NCBI RefSeq assembly: GCF_902493135.1
Contig: NZ_CABUOD010000014.1
Span: 44,133 to 108,132, forward strand
Origin: an uncultured Parabacteroides sp.
GTDB taxonomy: Bacteria > Bacteroidota > Bacteroidia > Bacteroidales > Tannerellaceae
Length of the DNA: 64,000 nucleotides
Direction: 5' to 3'
In this document: one piece after another, positions 1 through 8,640 of the stretch
Layout: each line of letters begins with the position of its first letter
Numbering within the stretch: the stretch's first letter is position 1
Notes under the pieces: model-generated
Told to the model about the DNA's origin: nothing
Database searches by the model: none
What the model saw: the letters and a program-made list of their open reading frames with translations, nothing else
Translations under genes and position numbers: made by a program

Positions 1-778
1 TATGGATGGCATAGTGGGACATGTAGAGATAGAACGGCTGGTTGTATTTCTTCGCCTTGTCGAGCGCCTTGATCGCCTCCAATGTCAAGGCTTCGGTAGC
101 GAATGTCTCCGTGCCCCAATACTTTTCGAGGCCGGGGATGGACATCAGCGAAGTTGGTTTGCCATCCTTCGTATGGCCGTAATTCTCTTCGCCTAAATAG
201 CTTGCCAGACCGCCGGCGGCATGACCGGCAATGTTGACTTCGAATCCCCAGTGGTGCGGGTCCTCTCCCGGAGTGTCGATCGCGCCGAAATGGGCCTTTC
301 CGCAGTGGATCGTGTGGTAGCCGCTGTTCTTCAGGAGTTGGACGAAAGAAGTCCCGACGAAGGTGTTGTTGGTCCCCGGAACCTGGCTGACGCCGTTATA
401 GTTCCAGTCCGGTATGTCGAGCAGGCTGTCTTTGCGGTCGGTCGTCTTGTTCTTCTGGAGCGTCCAGTTGGTGACACGGTGGCGGGCGGCATTCGTCCCG
501 GTGATCAGGCTGCAACGGGACGGGGAACTGATGCTACTGGCATACGCTTCGGTGAACATGACTCCCTGGCGGGCGAGGCGTTCCATGTTGGGCGTCTCGT
601 AGACTTCGTTATAATGTGTCTTTTCTGTCCAGAAGGGCAGGGAAGTGTCTTCCCATCCCATATCGTCAACCATAAAGAGGATGATGTTCGGCCGTTTGGC
701 AGGTTGGTCGGCTGCCTGCATGTTTCCTGTCTGGAAAGCGGGAAGGATTGCTAAAGGCAATAAAATTCGTTTGTCCAT
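1..778 (-). CDS. Sulfatase, N-terminal part (runs off left edge)
   Basis: The minus strand encodes the first 259 residues of a sulfatase; the gene continues beyond base 1. A hydrophobic N-terminus (about residues 1-22) looks like a signal peptide, so the enzyme is probably periplasmic. The metal-binding Asp pair is seen in VDDMGW (D38-D39). The sulfatase signature is SSPSRCSLITG, with Ser84 in the position converted to formylglycine; because it is Ser and not Cys, activation would be by a radical-SAM anSME-type maturase. Such enzymes desulfate host or plant glycans. The start ATG at 776-778 was chosen because the signal peptide begins there. The divergent gene is a BlaI-like repressor. The exact substrate cannot be read from this half. 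Confidence 0.93.
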   Translation of the reverse strand, partial: MDKRILLPLAILPAFQTGNMQAADQPAKRPNIILFMVDDMGWEDTSLPFWTEKTHYNEVYETPNMERLARQGVMFTEAYASSISSPSRCSLITGTNAARHRVTNWTLQKNKTTDRKDSLLDIPDWNYNGVSQVPGTNNTFVGTSFVQLLKNSGYHTIHCGKAHFGAIDTPGEDPHHWGFEVNIAGHAAGGLASYLGEENYGHTKDGKPTSLMSIPGLEKYWGTETFATEALTLEAIKALDKAKKYNQPFYLYMSHYAIH

Positions 779-924
779 CTTTTTTGTGTTTTTCGGTTTA
801 TATTCCTGTGAAAGTCACGAATATGACAAAGGTACGCTTTACAGAAGAAATGGAAGAGGCTTCGGAATCCTTTAGTGAATATTTGCATTTTGAGGGCTAT
901 ATATTAAATTATTGCTAAATATAG

Positions 925-975
925 TAGTTTAACTATTTATCGTAGTTGTATTATTGCACTTTATAGTTATCTTTG
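925..975 (+). promoter_or_regulatory. Promoter and possible BlaI-type operator for the regulator pair
   Basis: A Bacteroidetes-type promoter is visible: TTG at 946-948, a 19-nt spacer, and TATCTTTG (TAnnTTTG) at 968-975, about 30 nt before the start codon. Just upstream, TAGTTTAACTA at 925-935 is a perfect 5+1+5 palindrome. BlaI/MecI repressors bind short palindromes near their own promoter, so this is a plausible operator, but that is inference. Confidence 0.6.
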
Positions 976-1004
976 AGCATTCACCTGATAAATGAACATC
1001 GAAT

Positions 1005-1370
1005 ATGAAGAAACTGACTCCCAAAGAAGAAGATATCCTGAGTTATTTCTGGACGAACGGCCCGTTGTTTATCCGTGAGTTATTGGAATTGCAGGAAGAG
1101 CCTAAGCCGCACTACAACACGTTGTCCACGATCGTACGAGTGCTGGAAGAGAAAGGCTATATCGGGTATCGCCCGTATGGAAACACCTATCAGTATTATG
1201 CGTTGGTTTCGGAAGAGGAATACCGGAACAAGACGTTGAAGAACGTGGTAAGCCGCTATTTCGGCGATTCCTATACGCGTGTCGTTTCTTCGCTGATAGA
1301 CCGTGACGAACTGTCGGTCGAGGAATTGGAAGAATTGCTACAGCAGATCAAGAACCGTAAAAATAAATGA
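1005..1370 (+). CDS. BlaI/MecI/CopY-family transcriptional repressor
   Basis: A 121-residue protein with the winged-helix fold typical of BlaI/MecI: KLTPKEEDILSYFW at the N-terminus, then a recognition-helix region around HYNTLSTIVRVLEEKGYI (about residues 37-54), and a Glu/Leu-rich dimerisation tail. Length is normal for the family. Such repressors are inactivated by proteolysis triggered by a membrane M56 sensor, and that partner follows after one nucleotide (ATG at 1372). Many Bacteroidetes carry several such pairs that are unrelated to beta-lactam resistance, and no beta-lactamase gene lies here, so the signal is unknown. Confidence 0.9.
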   Translation: MKKLTPKEEDILSYFWTNGPLFIRELLELQEEPKPHYNTLSTIVRVLEEKGYIGYRPYGNTYQYYALVSEEEYRNKTLKNVVSRYFGDSYTRVVSSLIDRDELSVEELEELLQQIKNRKNK

Positions 1371-1371
1371 G

Positions 1372-2742
1372 ATGGTTGCCTTCCTCCTTTATATCGTCAA
1401 GTCTACTTGTTGCCTGACTCTGTTTTACTTGGGTTATAAAGCCTTGTTGAGCAACGAGACGTTTTTCCGCTTCAACCGGATGGTGCTGCTGGCGGGGATG
1501 CTGGTGTGCATGCTGCTGCCGTTTGTCGAGCTACGGACGGAATCGCCCGGTGTGCTGCAAATGCCGTTGTTGCAGTTGGAAGAGATGATACAGGAAGGAA
1601 TGGGGGAGACGGTTTCGCAGCACTCCGTTGTCCAGGTTGGAACGGAGGTTGTACCGGCTGTACGGGAGGCTTCCGGCTCATGGGGAGAGTGGGCGGTTTA
1701 CCTGTATCTTGCGGGGATGGCGGTTGTCCTCTGCCGGCTGGTCCGCTCGTTTGTGAGTTTGCTTTGGCTGATCCGGAGCGGCGAGAAGATACGGAAAGAG
1801 CGTTATACGCTGGTGCTGGTCGGCAGGCCGGTCGCTCCTTTTAACTGGGGGCCGTATATTGTCCTGTCGTTGAAAGATTATTGTGACTATCCGGATGAGA
1901 TATTGACGCATGAGCAAGTTCACCGGCGCAAGCATCATTCGTTGGACTTGATCTATACGGAGGCAGTCGTGCTCCTGCACTGGTTCAATCCCGCAGCCTG
2001 GCTGTTGAAACGGGAACTCCAGGAGGTTCATGAGTACCAGGCGGATACGGGCGTACTTAAAAATGGCATCGATGCAACAAAATATCAATTGTTATTAGTG
2101 AAAAAAGCTGTTAGCGCGAGCTCCTACACCTTTGCTAACAGCTTCAATCACAGTAAAATTAAAAAACGAATTACTATGATGTTAAAAGAGAAATCGAACA
2201 GTTGGGCCCGGTTGAAGCTCGTGCTTTTAGTTCCGGTGGCAGCATGTAGCATGCTCGCTTTCGCCCGCCCGGATGTAAACCGGGAGTTGACAAACTTAAT
2301 GCAGAGCGAAGATACGACAATTTCTCCGGTCGGACAACCGTACACCCGTGAATTCTTCGACAAGGAGATCGACCGGTATATCGGACAGGCGGGAGGCGGA
2401 CAGCTTTCAGGCTCGGAAAGACTTGAGTTCATGGAGAAACATGTGACGCGAACGGACTTCCTGATTAATGCCAATGACCAGATACTGTATGGCAACGATT
2501 TTGCAGAGATGTCCGAAATGCCGGCCAAGTTGAAAGCGACTCTGTCCGGGGCATCCGGTAAAAAGCCGGTGATGATCTTTTTCCTCTGTGATGCGCATAC
2601 AAGCGATGCGGCAGTTGAAAAGGCGTTGGAAGTAGCGGGCAAAGCTTTTGCCGACTATCAGGCAACGGAGTCCGGAAAGAATACCCCGACCCTGTTTTTC
2701 TTTGGAGAACCGCGTAAGAACTATCCTCCTAAAAAGAAATAG
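1372..2742 (+). CDS. BlaR1-like M56 membrane metallopeptidase sensor
   Basis: A 456-residue membrane protein. Hydrophobic segments occur near residues 5-25, 37-53, 109-135 and 281-297. The zinc-peptidase motif is HEQVH (residues 180-184), followed by the family's HEYQAD (220-225). It starts at 1372, one base after the BlaI stop; an in-frame upstream start inside blaI would give a foreign N-terminus and was rejected. In the BlaR1 system the sensor cleaves the repressor after ligand detection. Here the C-terminal extracytoplasmic part (about 300-456) is not a penicillin-binding domain and I do not recognise it, so the ligand is unknown. It is presumably co-transcribed with the repressor. Confidence 0.88.
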   Translation: MVAFLLYIVKSTCCLTLFYLGYKALLSNETFFRFNRMVLLAGMLVCMLLPFVELRTESPGVLQMPLLQLEEMIQEGMGETVSQHSVVQVGTEVVPAVREASGSWGEWAVYLYLAGMAVVLCRLVRSFVSLLWLIRSGEKIRKERYTLVLVGRPVAPFNWGPYIVLSLKDYCDYPDEILTHEQVHRRKHHSLDLIYTEAVVLLHWFNPAAWLLKRELQEVHEYQADTGVLKNGIDATKYQLLLVKKAVSASSYTFANSFNHSKIKKRITMMLKEKSNSWARLKLVLLVPVAACSMLAFARPDVNRELTNLMQSEDTTISPVGQPYTREFFDKEIDRYIGQAGGGQLSGSERLEFMEKHVTRTDFLINANDQILYGNDFAEMSEMPAKLKATLSGASGKKPVMIFFLCDAHTSDAAVEKALEVAGKAFADYQATESGKNTPTLFFFGEPRKNYPPKKK

Positions 2743-2753
2743 TGCGTAATAAA

Positions 2754-2819
2754 AGGGTACATGCTTTTCCAAAAGAGGATGCATGCTCTTTGAAAAAAGG
2801 ATGCATGCTTCCTCCGGTT
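2754..2819 (+). repeat. Three-unit 22-nt tandem repeat with GCATGC cores
   Basis: Units begin at 2754, 2776 and 2798, exactly 22 nt apart. Each starts AGG(G/A)T(A/G)CATGC; the core ATGCATGC is self-complementary, and CTTTTCCAAAAG (2764-2775) is a further palindrome. It fills the space between the sensor gene and the convergent lipoprotein gene. Function is unknown. Confidence 0.7.
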
Positions 2820-2833
2820 TTATCGGGTGAGGC

Positions 2834-3949
2834 TTATTTCTCAACCAACTCGAACTTCCGGAAACTGAGGATATCGTCGCTAAACCGGGGATTCAGATAA
2901 TGACTGTCGGAAATGTATAGCCCTTCGGGACGAACCAGCATGATGGTTGGGTTGTAGGTATTGTCGGGGAAGAGGGTTTCGCCGAGAATACGGAACTCTT
3001 TATCGAGAATGATAATGCTGAAGTTCTTACGCCCGAATTGTACGAGTTCCATAGGGCGGACGCCTTTATCCAGGGTCGAGGGCGGATAAGCGATCCGGTA
3101 ATAGACTTCCCGGTAAGGGTCGTACAGCAGGTCGTTATACCAGGCATTCACACAGAAATCTTCGGGGCTTGCGGTAAGCTCGTCCGGCAGTTGTACTTTG
3201 TCGAAGTATTTGCTTTTGACCGGAATTTTCCGTATCGAGTCGTGTTCGGGAGTAGCCACATAGATATTCTCGTCATAATGGAACGAGTAAACGAAATGTT
3301 TTCCGTCATAACAACGGCTGTAACTGGCTTCCATGCCGTACCGTTTCAGCTTGACTTCCGAACCGGGATAATCGGGATAATCGAAAGGCAGTTTCTTTTC
3401 CTCTTTCGTGTTCATATCGATTGCGACGGAAACAGGGTCATGCTCGATCAGGCGATTCGGCTCTATGCAGGTATATAGAGTGTGTTCGATACGTACAGGC
3501 AATTGTGAAGCTGTAACCATAAAACAGGAAGGCTTTAATCCAGGGAAAGGCTGCTTATCGAGAAGTTCGCAGTCCTTATTAATCAAGTATAGCCCACTTT
3601 CGTAAAAACTAAAGACGTAAATACTGTCGAGATTCTGAATATAATAACCGAATGTCCTCCCGACGCCGTTACTTCCTTCCCGCGGCGGGGTGATCCTGAA
3701 TACCGGCTTCTGCTGTTTCAGGTCATAGAAGTGGATCGTATTGTTTTCCAAGTTCTGGAAAGTGAAATATTCTTTTCCGTCTTTATCTTTATAGAGGGAA
3801 TAAATGTTGAAGTTGTTTTTCGTGTCCGAATCGATCGGGAAAGACAGCGTTTCGTCTGTCTCTTTCAATTCGCAGGCTCCGTACTTTTTGTGTGTTGAAC
3901 AGGCGACGGACAGGAGTAGGAGGAATAGTAATAAATAGTGTTTCTTCAT
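2834..3949 (-). CDS. DUF4221-like beta-propeller lipoprotein
   Basis: A 371-residue protein with a lipoprotein signal (LLLLSVACS, lipid-attachment Cys17), so it is probably anchored in the outer membrane or facing the periplasm. The body, with repeated aromatic-rich strands such as NTIHFYDLKQQKPVF and DSIYVFSFYESGLYLIN, fits the Bacteroidetes DUF4221 / six-bladed propeller lipoproteins. Their function is not established. It is convergent with the BlaR1-like gene and downstream of nadB on the same strand with a 68-nt gap, so it may have its own promoter or follow nadB. Family assignment is by sequence character only. Confidence 0.7.
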   Translation of the reverse strand: MKKHYLLLFLLLLSVACSTHKKYGACELKETDETLSFPIDSDTKNNFNIYSLYKDKDGKEYFTFQNLENNTIHFYDLKQQKPVFRITPPREGSNGVGRTFGYYIQNLDSIYVFSFYESGLYLINKDCELLDKQPFPGLKPSCFMVTASQLPVRIEHTLYTCIEPNRLIEHDPVSVAIDMNTKEEKKLPFDYPDYPGSEVKLKRYGMEASYSRCYDGKHFVYSFHYDENIYVATPEHDSIRKIPVKSKYFDKVQLPDELTASPEDFCVNAWYNDLLYDPYREVYYRIAYPPSTLDKGVRPMELVQFGRKNFSIIILDKEFRILGETLFPDNTYNPTIMLVRPEGLYISDSHYLNPRFSDDILSFRKFELVEK

Positions 3950-4017
3950 ATTCGTATAAAAATTAAGAAAGAGGAATGTGCCAAATCTCTTTCTGACACA
4001 TTCCTTTCCGAAGTCCT

Positions 4018-5592
4018 TTAATCTTTCTTTACCGGCGGATAGTCGATCGTGTAGTGTAGTCCGCGGCTTTCCTTGCGCTCCATAGCCTGGCGGGTGATCA
4101 GGTAACCGACGTTGATCATGTTACGCAGTTCGCACAGCTCTTTGGAGGCCTTGCAACGCTTGAAGAGGCTTTCCGTCTCTTCGTACAGGATGTCCAGGCG
4201 GTTCCAGGCGCGGGTCAGGCGGGTATTGCTGCGGACGATGCCGACGTATGATTCCATGATCTGGTTCACCTCCTTCATGCTCTGGGTGATCAGCACGCGC
4301 TCTTCGGTGGAGATCGTGCCCTCGTCGTTCCATTCGGGGATGTCGGTGTTGAAGTCGTAACGTTCGAGGACGCTCAGGATATGTTTGGCGGCTGCATCCG
4401 CATATACGACCGCTTCGATCAGCGAGTTGGAAGCCAGACGGTTCCCACCGTGCAGGCCGGTATTGGAACATTCGCCGATCGCATACAGGCGGCGGATGCT
4501 GGATTGGCCGTTCAGGTCCACACTGATACCGCCACACAGATAATGGGCGGCCGGTGCTACCGGAATATAATCTTTGGTGATGTCGATGCCGATGCTGAGG
4601 CATTTCTTGTAGATGTTGGGGAAATGCTTCTTCGTCTCTTCCGGATCTTTATGTGTCACATCCAGGTAGACGTGGTCTTCACCCCGGAGCTTCATCTCGT
4701 TGTCGATCGCACGGGCTACAATGTCACGCGGAGCCAACGAGAGGCGCTTGTCGTATTTCTGCATAAACTCTTTTCCGTCCAGCGTACGGAGGACGCCGCC
4801 ATACCCGCGCATAGCCTCGGTAATGAGGAAGCAGGGACGGTCGCCCGGATGGAAGAGGGCAGTCGGGTGGAACTGGATGAACTCCATGTTTTTGACAGCT
4901 CCCTTGGCGCGATAGACCATTGCGATACCGTCGCCCGTAGCGATCAGCGGGTTGGTCGTGTTGCGGTAGACGGCTTCACAACCGCCTGTAGCCATGACCG
5001 TCACTTTGGACAGGAAAGTGTCTACCTTGCCGGTGTCTTCGTTCAGCACGTATGCACCGTAGCATTTGATGCCCGGCGTATGACGGGTGACGATGATACC
5101 CAAGTGATGCTGCGTGATGATCTCTACCGCAAAATGGTGGTTGAATATCGTAATGTTGGGATGTCTCTTGATCGCTTCGATGAGGCTAAGCTGGATCTCG
5201 GCGCCGGTATTGTCCTTGTGGTGCAGGATGCGGAACTCGGAATGTCCTCCTTCGCGGTGAAGGTCGAACTCGCCGCTCTCCTTCTTGTCGAAGTTCACGC
5301 CCCAGCCTATGAGTTCTTTGATCTGGTCCGGTGCATGTCGTACGACCATCTCCACGGCTTCCCGGTCGTTGATCCAGTCGCCGGCAATCATTGTGTCTTC
5401 AATATGCTTGTCGAAATTGTCTACCAGCAGGTTTGTTACCGAAGCGATGCCTCCCTGCGCGAAGTAGGTGTTCGCTTCTTCCAGCTCTGTTTTGCAGATG
5501 ATGGCTACTTTCCCCTTATCGGCTACCTTCAAGGCGAGGCTCATGCCGGCGATACCGGAACCGATCACTAAGAAATCGAATTGTTGTACCAT
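4018..5592 (-). CDS. nadB: L-aspartate oxidase
   Basis: A 524-residue flavoprotein that oxidises L-aspartate to iminoaspartate, the first step of de novo NAD synthesis, in the cytoplasm. The FAD-binding motif GSGIAG is at residues 11-16. Family hallmarks include YFAQGGIASV, HREGGHSEFRILHHKD and the C-terminal GGISVDLNGQSS / GECSNTGLHGGNRLASNS region. Length matches NadB. nadA and nadC are not in this window. A TAnnTTTG promoter element lies upstream at 5615-5622 on the same strand. The related fumarate reductase flavoprotein is less likely given the NadB-type C-terminus. Confidence 0.97.
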   Translation of the reverse strand: MVQQFDFLVIGSGIAGMSLALKVADKGKVAIICKTELEEANTYFAQGGIASVTNLLVDNFDKHIEDTMIAGDWINDREAVEMVVRHAPDQIKELIGWGVNFDKKESGEFDLHREGGHSEFRILHHKDNTGAEIQLSLIEAIKRHPNITIFNHHFAVEIITQHHLGIIVTRHTPGIKCYGAYVLNEDTGKVDTFLSKVTVMATGGCEAVYRNTTNPLIATGDGIAMVYRAKGAVKNMEFIQFHPTALFHPGDRPCFLITEAMRGYGGVLRTLDGKEFMQKYDKRLSLAPRDIVARAIDNEMKLRGEDHVYLDVTHKDPEETKKHFPNIYKKCLSIGIDITKDYIPVAPAAHYLCGGISVDLNGQSSIRRLYAIGECSNTGLHGGNRLASNSLIEAVVYADAAAKHILSVLERYDFNTDIPEWNDEGTISTEERVLITQSMKEVNQIMESYVGIVRSNTRLTRAWNRLDILYEETESLFKRCKASKELCELRNMINVGYLITRQAMERKESRGLHYTIDYPPVKKD

Positions 5593-5614
5593 AGTTTATA
5601 TCCTTTGTGGCTGA

Positions 5615-5622
5615 CAAAGTTA
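5615..5622 (-). promoter_or_regulatory. Promoter -7 element for nadB
   Basis: On the minus strand the sequence TAACTTTG fits TAnnTTTG and sits 22 nt before the nadB start codon. No clear -33 TTTG is seen, so this rests on the -7 element alone. Confidence 0.5.
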
Positions 5623-5794
5623 GGAATTAACTTATTTGGTTGTACCTTATACAGCCCGCTTTCGTGCAAAATAGTCCGCATTACTGATTCTTTGGATATT
5701 TTAAACTTCCCGTCGTAAACATCTCAGAATGGAACCCTGTTCTATTGGGGCATTGGATATCCTGCTAATTATTAACACTTAAACGTTTTAAAAT

Positions 5795-6496
5795 ATGAAA
5801 TCTAAAGTTGTATTGAGCGCCCTGGCCCTGCTGTTTGCGGCCGGTGCGATGGCTCAGGATTGTACGTTCTTTTTCCCGCAGACCAAAGGCACGCAGCTTG
5901 TTAAAAAAGGCTACGATGCGAAAGGAAACCTGCAAAGTGTGATGACCTACACGGTCGATGAAGTGAAGAACATCCCGTCCGGCCTGGAAGTGGAAGCCGA
6001 TTATGTGTTCGTGAATAACGCAGGGACGGTTTACGACAAGGGCGACCTGGAAGCATTCTGCAAGGACGGCGAGTTCTTCATGGAAATGAAAGAAGTATTG
6101 TCCAACCCGTCTTTTGTCTCGACCGTACAATCGGATGTGGCTGCCACTGATGCCGTCATCAATTATCCGAGCGTCTCGAACGCGCCATCCGGCAACGGGG
6201 ACGATATGTATTTTGACGATGCCTATATCCAGATCTACTCGAAGAAGGACCGGAAGGATCGCAAGAACGTGTCTATCTACGACCGCGAATATGTGACGAC
6301 CGAACAGGTGGCGACTCCTGCCGGCACGTTCGACTGCACGAAAGTAAAGTATAAGATCAAATCCCGCTCCCCGAAGGAAACGATCGAGGGCTACGGATAT
6401 GAATGGTACGCTCCGAATGTGGGGGTCGTAAAGAACGAACAGTATGACAACAACAACCAGTTGCAATACTATACTGTCCTCGAAGTTGTAAAGTAA
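5795..6496 (+). CDS. Secreted protein, possibly TapB/DUF3108-like
   Basis: A 233-residue protein with a clean signal peptide ending at AMAQ (about residue 21). The mature part has an early Cys (DCTFFFPQTKGTQLVKKGYD), a central acidic segment and a C-terminal stretch VATPAGTFDCTKVKYKIKSR followed by YEWYAPNVGVVKNEQYD. The pattern of a GTF(D/E)C motif and a WYAPxVGxV motif is seen in periplasmic beta-barrel-like proteins of the DUF3108/TapB type; I infer that relationship. No enzymatic motif is visible. It is a single-gene unit followed by a good terminator. Confidence 0.6.
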   Translation: MKSKVVLSALALLFAAGAMAQDCTFFFPQTKGTQLVKKGYDAKGNLQSVMTYTVDEVKNIPSGLEVEADYVFVNNAGTVYDKGDLEAFCKDGEFFMEMKEVLSNPSFVSTVQSDVAATDAVINYPSVSNAPSGNGDDMYFDDAYIQIYSKKDRKDRKNVSIYDREYVTTEQVATPAGTFDCTKVKYKIKSRSPKETIEGYGYEWYAPNVGVVKNEQYDNNNQLQYYTVLEVVK

Positions 6497-6541
6497 TGTA
6501 AGATATATTCCTTTTTGGAATTGTTTGACCGGTTTAAGTGG

Positions 6542-6579
6542 ATGCGCTGTTACTGAGAAGTTGCAGCGCATTTTCTTTT
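6542..6579 (+). terminator. Rho-independent terminator
   Basis: ATGCGCTG (6542-6549) pairs with CAGCGCAT (6564-6571), followed by TTTCTTTTC. It closes the transcript of the preceding secreted-protein gene. Confidence 0.75.
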
Positions 6580-6631
6580 CCCTGAATCGCCAAAAGAAAT
6601 AAAATGATTATCTTTCGGCAAAATTCAGGAT

Positions 6632-7051
6632 ATGGACAGAGTCTTTAAATCGAAAGTAGGTTGGTGGTATCATCTGATACTGTTGGTGATGGCGGCAAGC
6701 ACTGTTGCTGCATTTGTGGGCGGCAAGTCTCCCGTAACGATGATCGTGCTGCTGTTGTTTACATTGGAGTGTATTCACATGCTGTTGTCGACCTGGTATA
6801 AAATAACGGCGGATGGTTATCTGATTGCCCATTGCAGTATTTTCCCGGAAAAGCGGATTCCTATTTCGGAGATAAGCGCCGTCGAAGTGACAGTGATGCC
6901 TGTTTCGAGCTACGCCCTGTCGTTGGACCGCCTGATCATCTACAAAGGCGACACGCAGTGGCTATTGGTCTCGCCGGTCAACAAGCAGGACTTCGTCAAG
7001 CTGCTGAAGAAGCATAATCCCGATATACAGATAAAAGATCCGATAATATAA
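6632..7051 (+). CDS. Small membrane protein with PH-like domain (bPH_4 type)
   Basis: A 139-residue protein with two transmembrane helices at the N-terminus (about 12-30 and 36-52), then a soluble domain starting WYKITADGYLIAHCSIFPEKRIPISEISAVEVT. That strand order, with the ITADGYLI and IPISEISAVE segments, is typical of bacterial PH-like domains of the PF06713 type. Function is unknown; it ends 21 nt before lpdA and may share its transcript. Confidence 0.72.
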   Translation: MDRVFKSKVGWWYHLILLVMAASTVAAFVGGKSPVTMIVLLLFTLECIHMLLSTWYKITADGYLIAHCSIFPEKRIPISEISAVEVTVMPVSSYALSLDRLIIYKGDTQWLLVSPVNKQDFVKLLKKHNPDIQIKDPII

Positions 7052-7072
7052 AACTTAATTAAATCTGAGAAC

Positions 7073-8416
7073 ATGAAATACGATGTTGCCATAATCGGGG
7101 GCGGTCCTGCCGGTTATACGGCTGCTGAAAAGGCGGCTGCGGGTGGTTTGTCCACCGTGCTTTTCGAGAAGAACGCGTTAGGCGGTGTGTGTCTGAACGA
7201 AGGATGCGTGCCGACAAAGACGTTGCTTTACTCTGCGAAAGTGTATGATACGATCAAACACGCTTCCAAATATGCGGTGAGCGCAGAGAATCCTGCTTTC
7301 GATTTCCCGAAGATCATCGCCCGTAAGAATAAAGTCGTAAAGAAACTGACAGCCGGCATCCGCATGAAGATGAAGGAGAACGGCGTGGAAGTGGTGAGCG
7401 GCGAAGCCGAAATCAAAGGCCGGGCAGCCGACGGAACGATCATTGTCGCCTCGGGCGAAGCTGTTTATGAAGCCGCCAACCTGCTTATCTGCACCGGTTC
7501 GGAAACCGTCATACCTCCCATTCCCGGGTTGGCGGAAACGGAGTACTGGACAAGCCGTGAGGCGTTGCTGTCCAAAGAACTGCCGGCTTCGCTGGTGATC
7601 ATCGGCGGCGGTGTGATCGGCATGGAGTTCGCTTCCTTCTTCAACAGCATGGGAACGGAAGTGCATGTGGTCGAGATGCTGGATAAGATTCTCGGTCCGA
7701 TGGACAGGGAGTTGTCCGGGATGTTGCAGGCCGAATATGCCAAACGGGGCGTCAAGTTCTATTTAGGACATAAGGTGACTGCCGTAAACGGCGGCGATGT
7801 GACGGTCGAGAAAGACGGCGAGACATCAGTCATCCAAGGCGAAAAAGTCCTGTTGAGCGTAGGCCGTCGTCCCGTGACCAAAGGTTTCGGCTTGGAAACA
7901 CTGGCCCCCGAACCTTTCCGCAACGGGATCAAAGTGAACGGATTTATGCAGACTTCCATCCCGAATGTGTATGCCTGCGGCGATATCACCGCTTTCTCCC
8001 TGTTGGCCCATACGGCTGTCAGCGAAGCGGAAGTGGCTGTCGATCATATTTTAGGCAAGAACCGCAGCATGAGCTACAAGGCCATTCCGGGCGTTGTCTA
8101 TACCAATCCCGAAATCGCAGGCGTCGGCAAGACCGAAGAGGAACTGCAGGCCGAAGGCACGCCCTACACCGTCAAGAAGATACCGATGGCGTTCTCCGGC
8201 CGCTTTGTCGCCGAAAACGAGCAGGGCAACGGTGTCTGCAAGCTGATTCTGGCCGAAGACGAAACGATCGTCGGCGCCCATCTCCTGGGAAATCCGGCCT
8301 CCGAACTGATCGTCATCGCCGGTATCGCCATCGAAAAAGGCATGAAGGCCGACGAGCTGAAAGCCATCGTCTTCCCGCATCCGACCGTGGGCGAGATCCT
8401 AAAGGAGGCGCTCTGA
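7073..8416 (+). CDS. lpdA: Dihydrolipoyl dehydrogenase
   Basis: A 447-residue flavoprotein disulfide reductase, the E3 component that reoxidises dihydrolipoamide in 2-oxoacid dehydrogenase or glycine cleavage complexes. The FAD motif GGGPAG is at residues 9-14, the redox-active disulfide in GGVCLNEGCVPT is Cys40/Cys45, a second nucleotide motif IGGGVIG is in the centre, and the C-terminus carries HPTVGEI (His436) supplying the catalytic base. Length is slightly short for the family but complete. No E1/E2 genes are adjacent, as is common in Bacteroidales. A terminator follows at once. Confidence 0.95.
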   Translation: MKYDVAIIGGGPAGYTAAEKAAAGGLSTVLFEKNALGGVCLNEGCVPTKTLLYSAKVYDTIKHASKYAVSAENPAFDFPKIIARKNKVVKKLTAGIRMKMKENGVEVVSGEAEIKGRAADGTIIVASGEAVYEAANLLICTGSETVIPPIPGLAETEYWTSREALLSKELPASLVIIGGGVIGMEFASFFNSMGTEVHVVEMLDKILGPMDRELSGMLQAEYAKRGVKFYLGHKVTAVNGGDVTVEKDGETSVIQGEKVLLSVGRRPVTKGFGLETLAPEPFRNGIKVNGFMQTSIPNVYACGDITAFSLLAHTAVSEAEVAVDHILGKNRSMSYKAIPGVVYTNPEIAGVGKTEEELQAEGTPYTVKKIPMAFSGRFVAENEQGNGVCKLILAEDETIVGAHLLGNPASELIVIAGIAIEKGMKADELKAIVFPHPTVGEILKEAL

Positions 8417-8441
8417 TAATTATTCCCCATACATGCCCGGT

Positions 8442-8485
8442 CCCGGTCCACCCCGACAAACTGTCCGGTGGGCCGGGATCTTTTT
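8442..8485 (+). terminator. Rho-independent terminator of lpdA
   Basis: CCCGGTCCACC (8442-8452) pairs with GGTGGGCCGGG (8467-8477) with one G-T pair, followed by ATCTTTTT. Confidence 0.85.
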
Positions 8486-8516
8486 GTTGAAAGCCTTGCT
8501 TTAATTCTCCTGAAGA

Positions 8517-8640
8517 GTGAAATGTTTCACTTTTTTTCATGGGGTGAAAATTTATTTTCCCGCCAGTGAAAATAAATTTTCTCCGGCAAGAAACAAAAGT
8601 TTCATGCCTATGGAACAAAAGTTCCCCTTCTATGAAACTG
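8517..8640 (+). repeat. Array of 14-nt palindromes with 22-nt period
   Basis: Five short palindromes lie in a row: GTGAAATGTTTCAC (8517), GAAAATTTATTTTC (8546), GAAAATAAATTTTC (8568), GAAACAAAAGTTTC (8590) and GGAACAAAAGTTCC (8612). The last four starts are exactly 22 nt apart, and a decayed sixth unit begins GAAAC at 8634. Each palindrome is different in sequence but keeps 14 nt plus an 8-nt spacer. It lies between the lpdA terminator and glyS. The rest of the 420-nt gap (8641-8836) shows no gene; a weak TACTTTG element near 8761-8767 may serve glyS. Confidence 0.8.

Noticed and set aside
1303..1371. N-terminal extension of the BlaR1-like protein into blaI
   Set aside because: The extra 23 residues are an out-of-frame reading of blaI and would bury the first membrane helix; ATG 1372 fits better.
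4381..5571. Long plus-strand open frame (396 codons)
   Set aside because: It lies wholly antisense to nadB, whose protein is a clear full-length match; the frame has no recognisable motif.
8517..8640. CRISPR array
   Set aside because: Units are 14-nt palindromes with 8-nt gaps and differ from one another; there are no identical repeats, spacers of 30 nt or cas genes.
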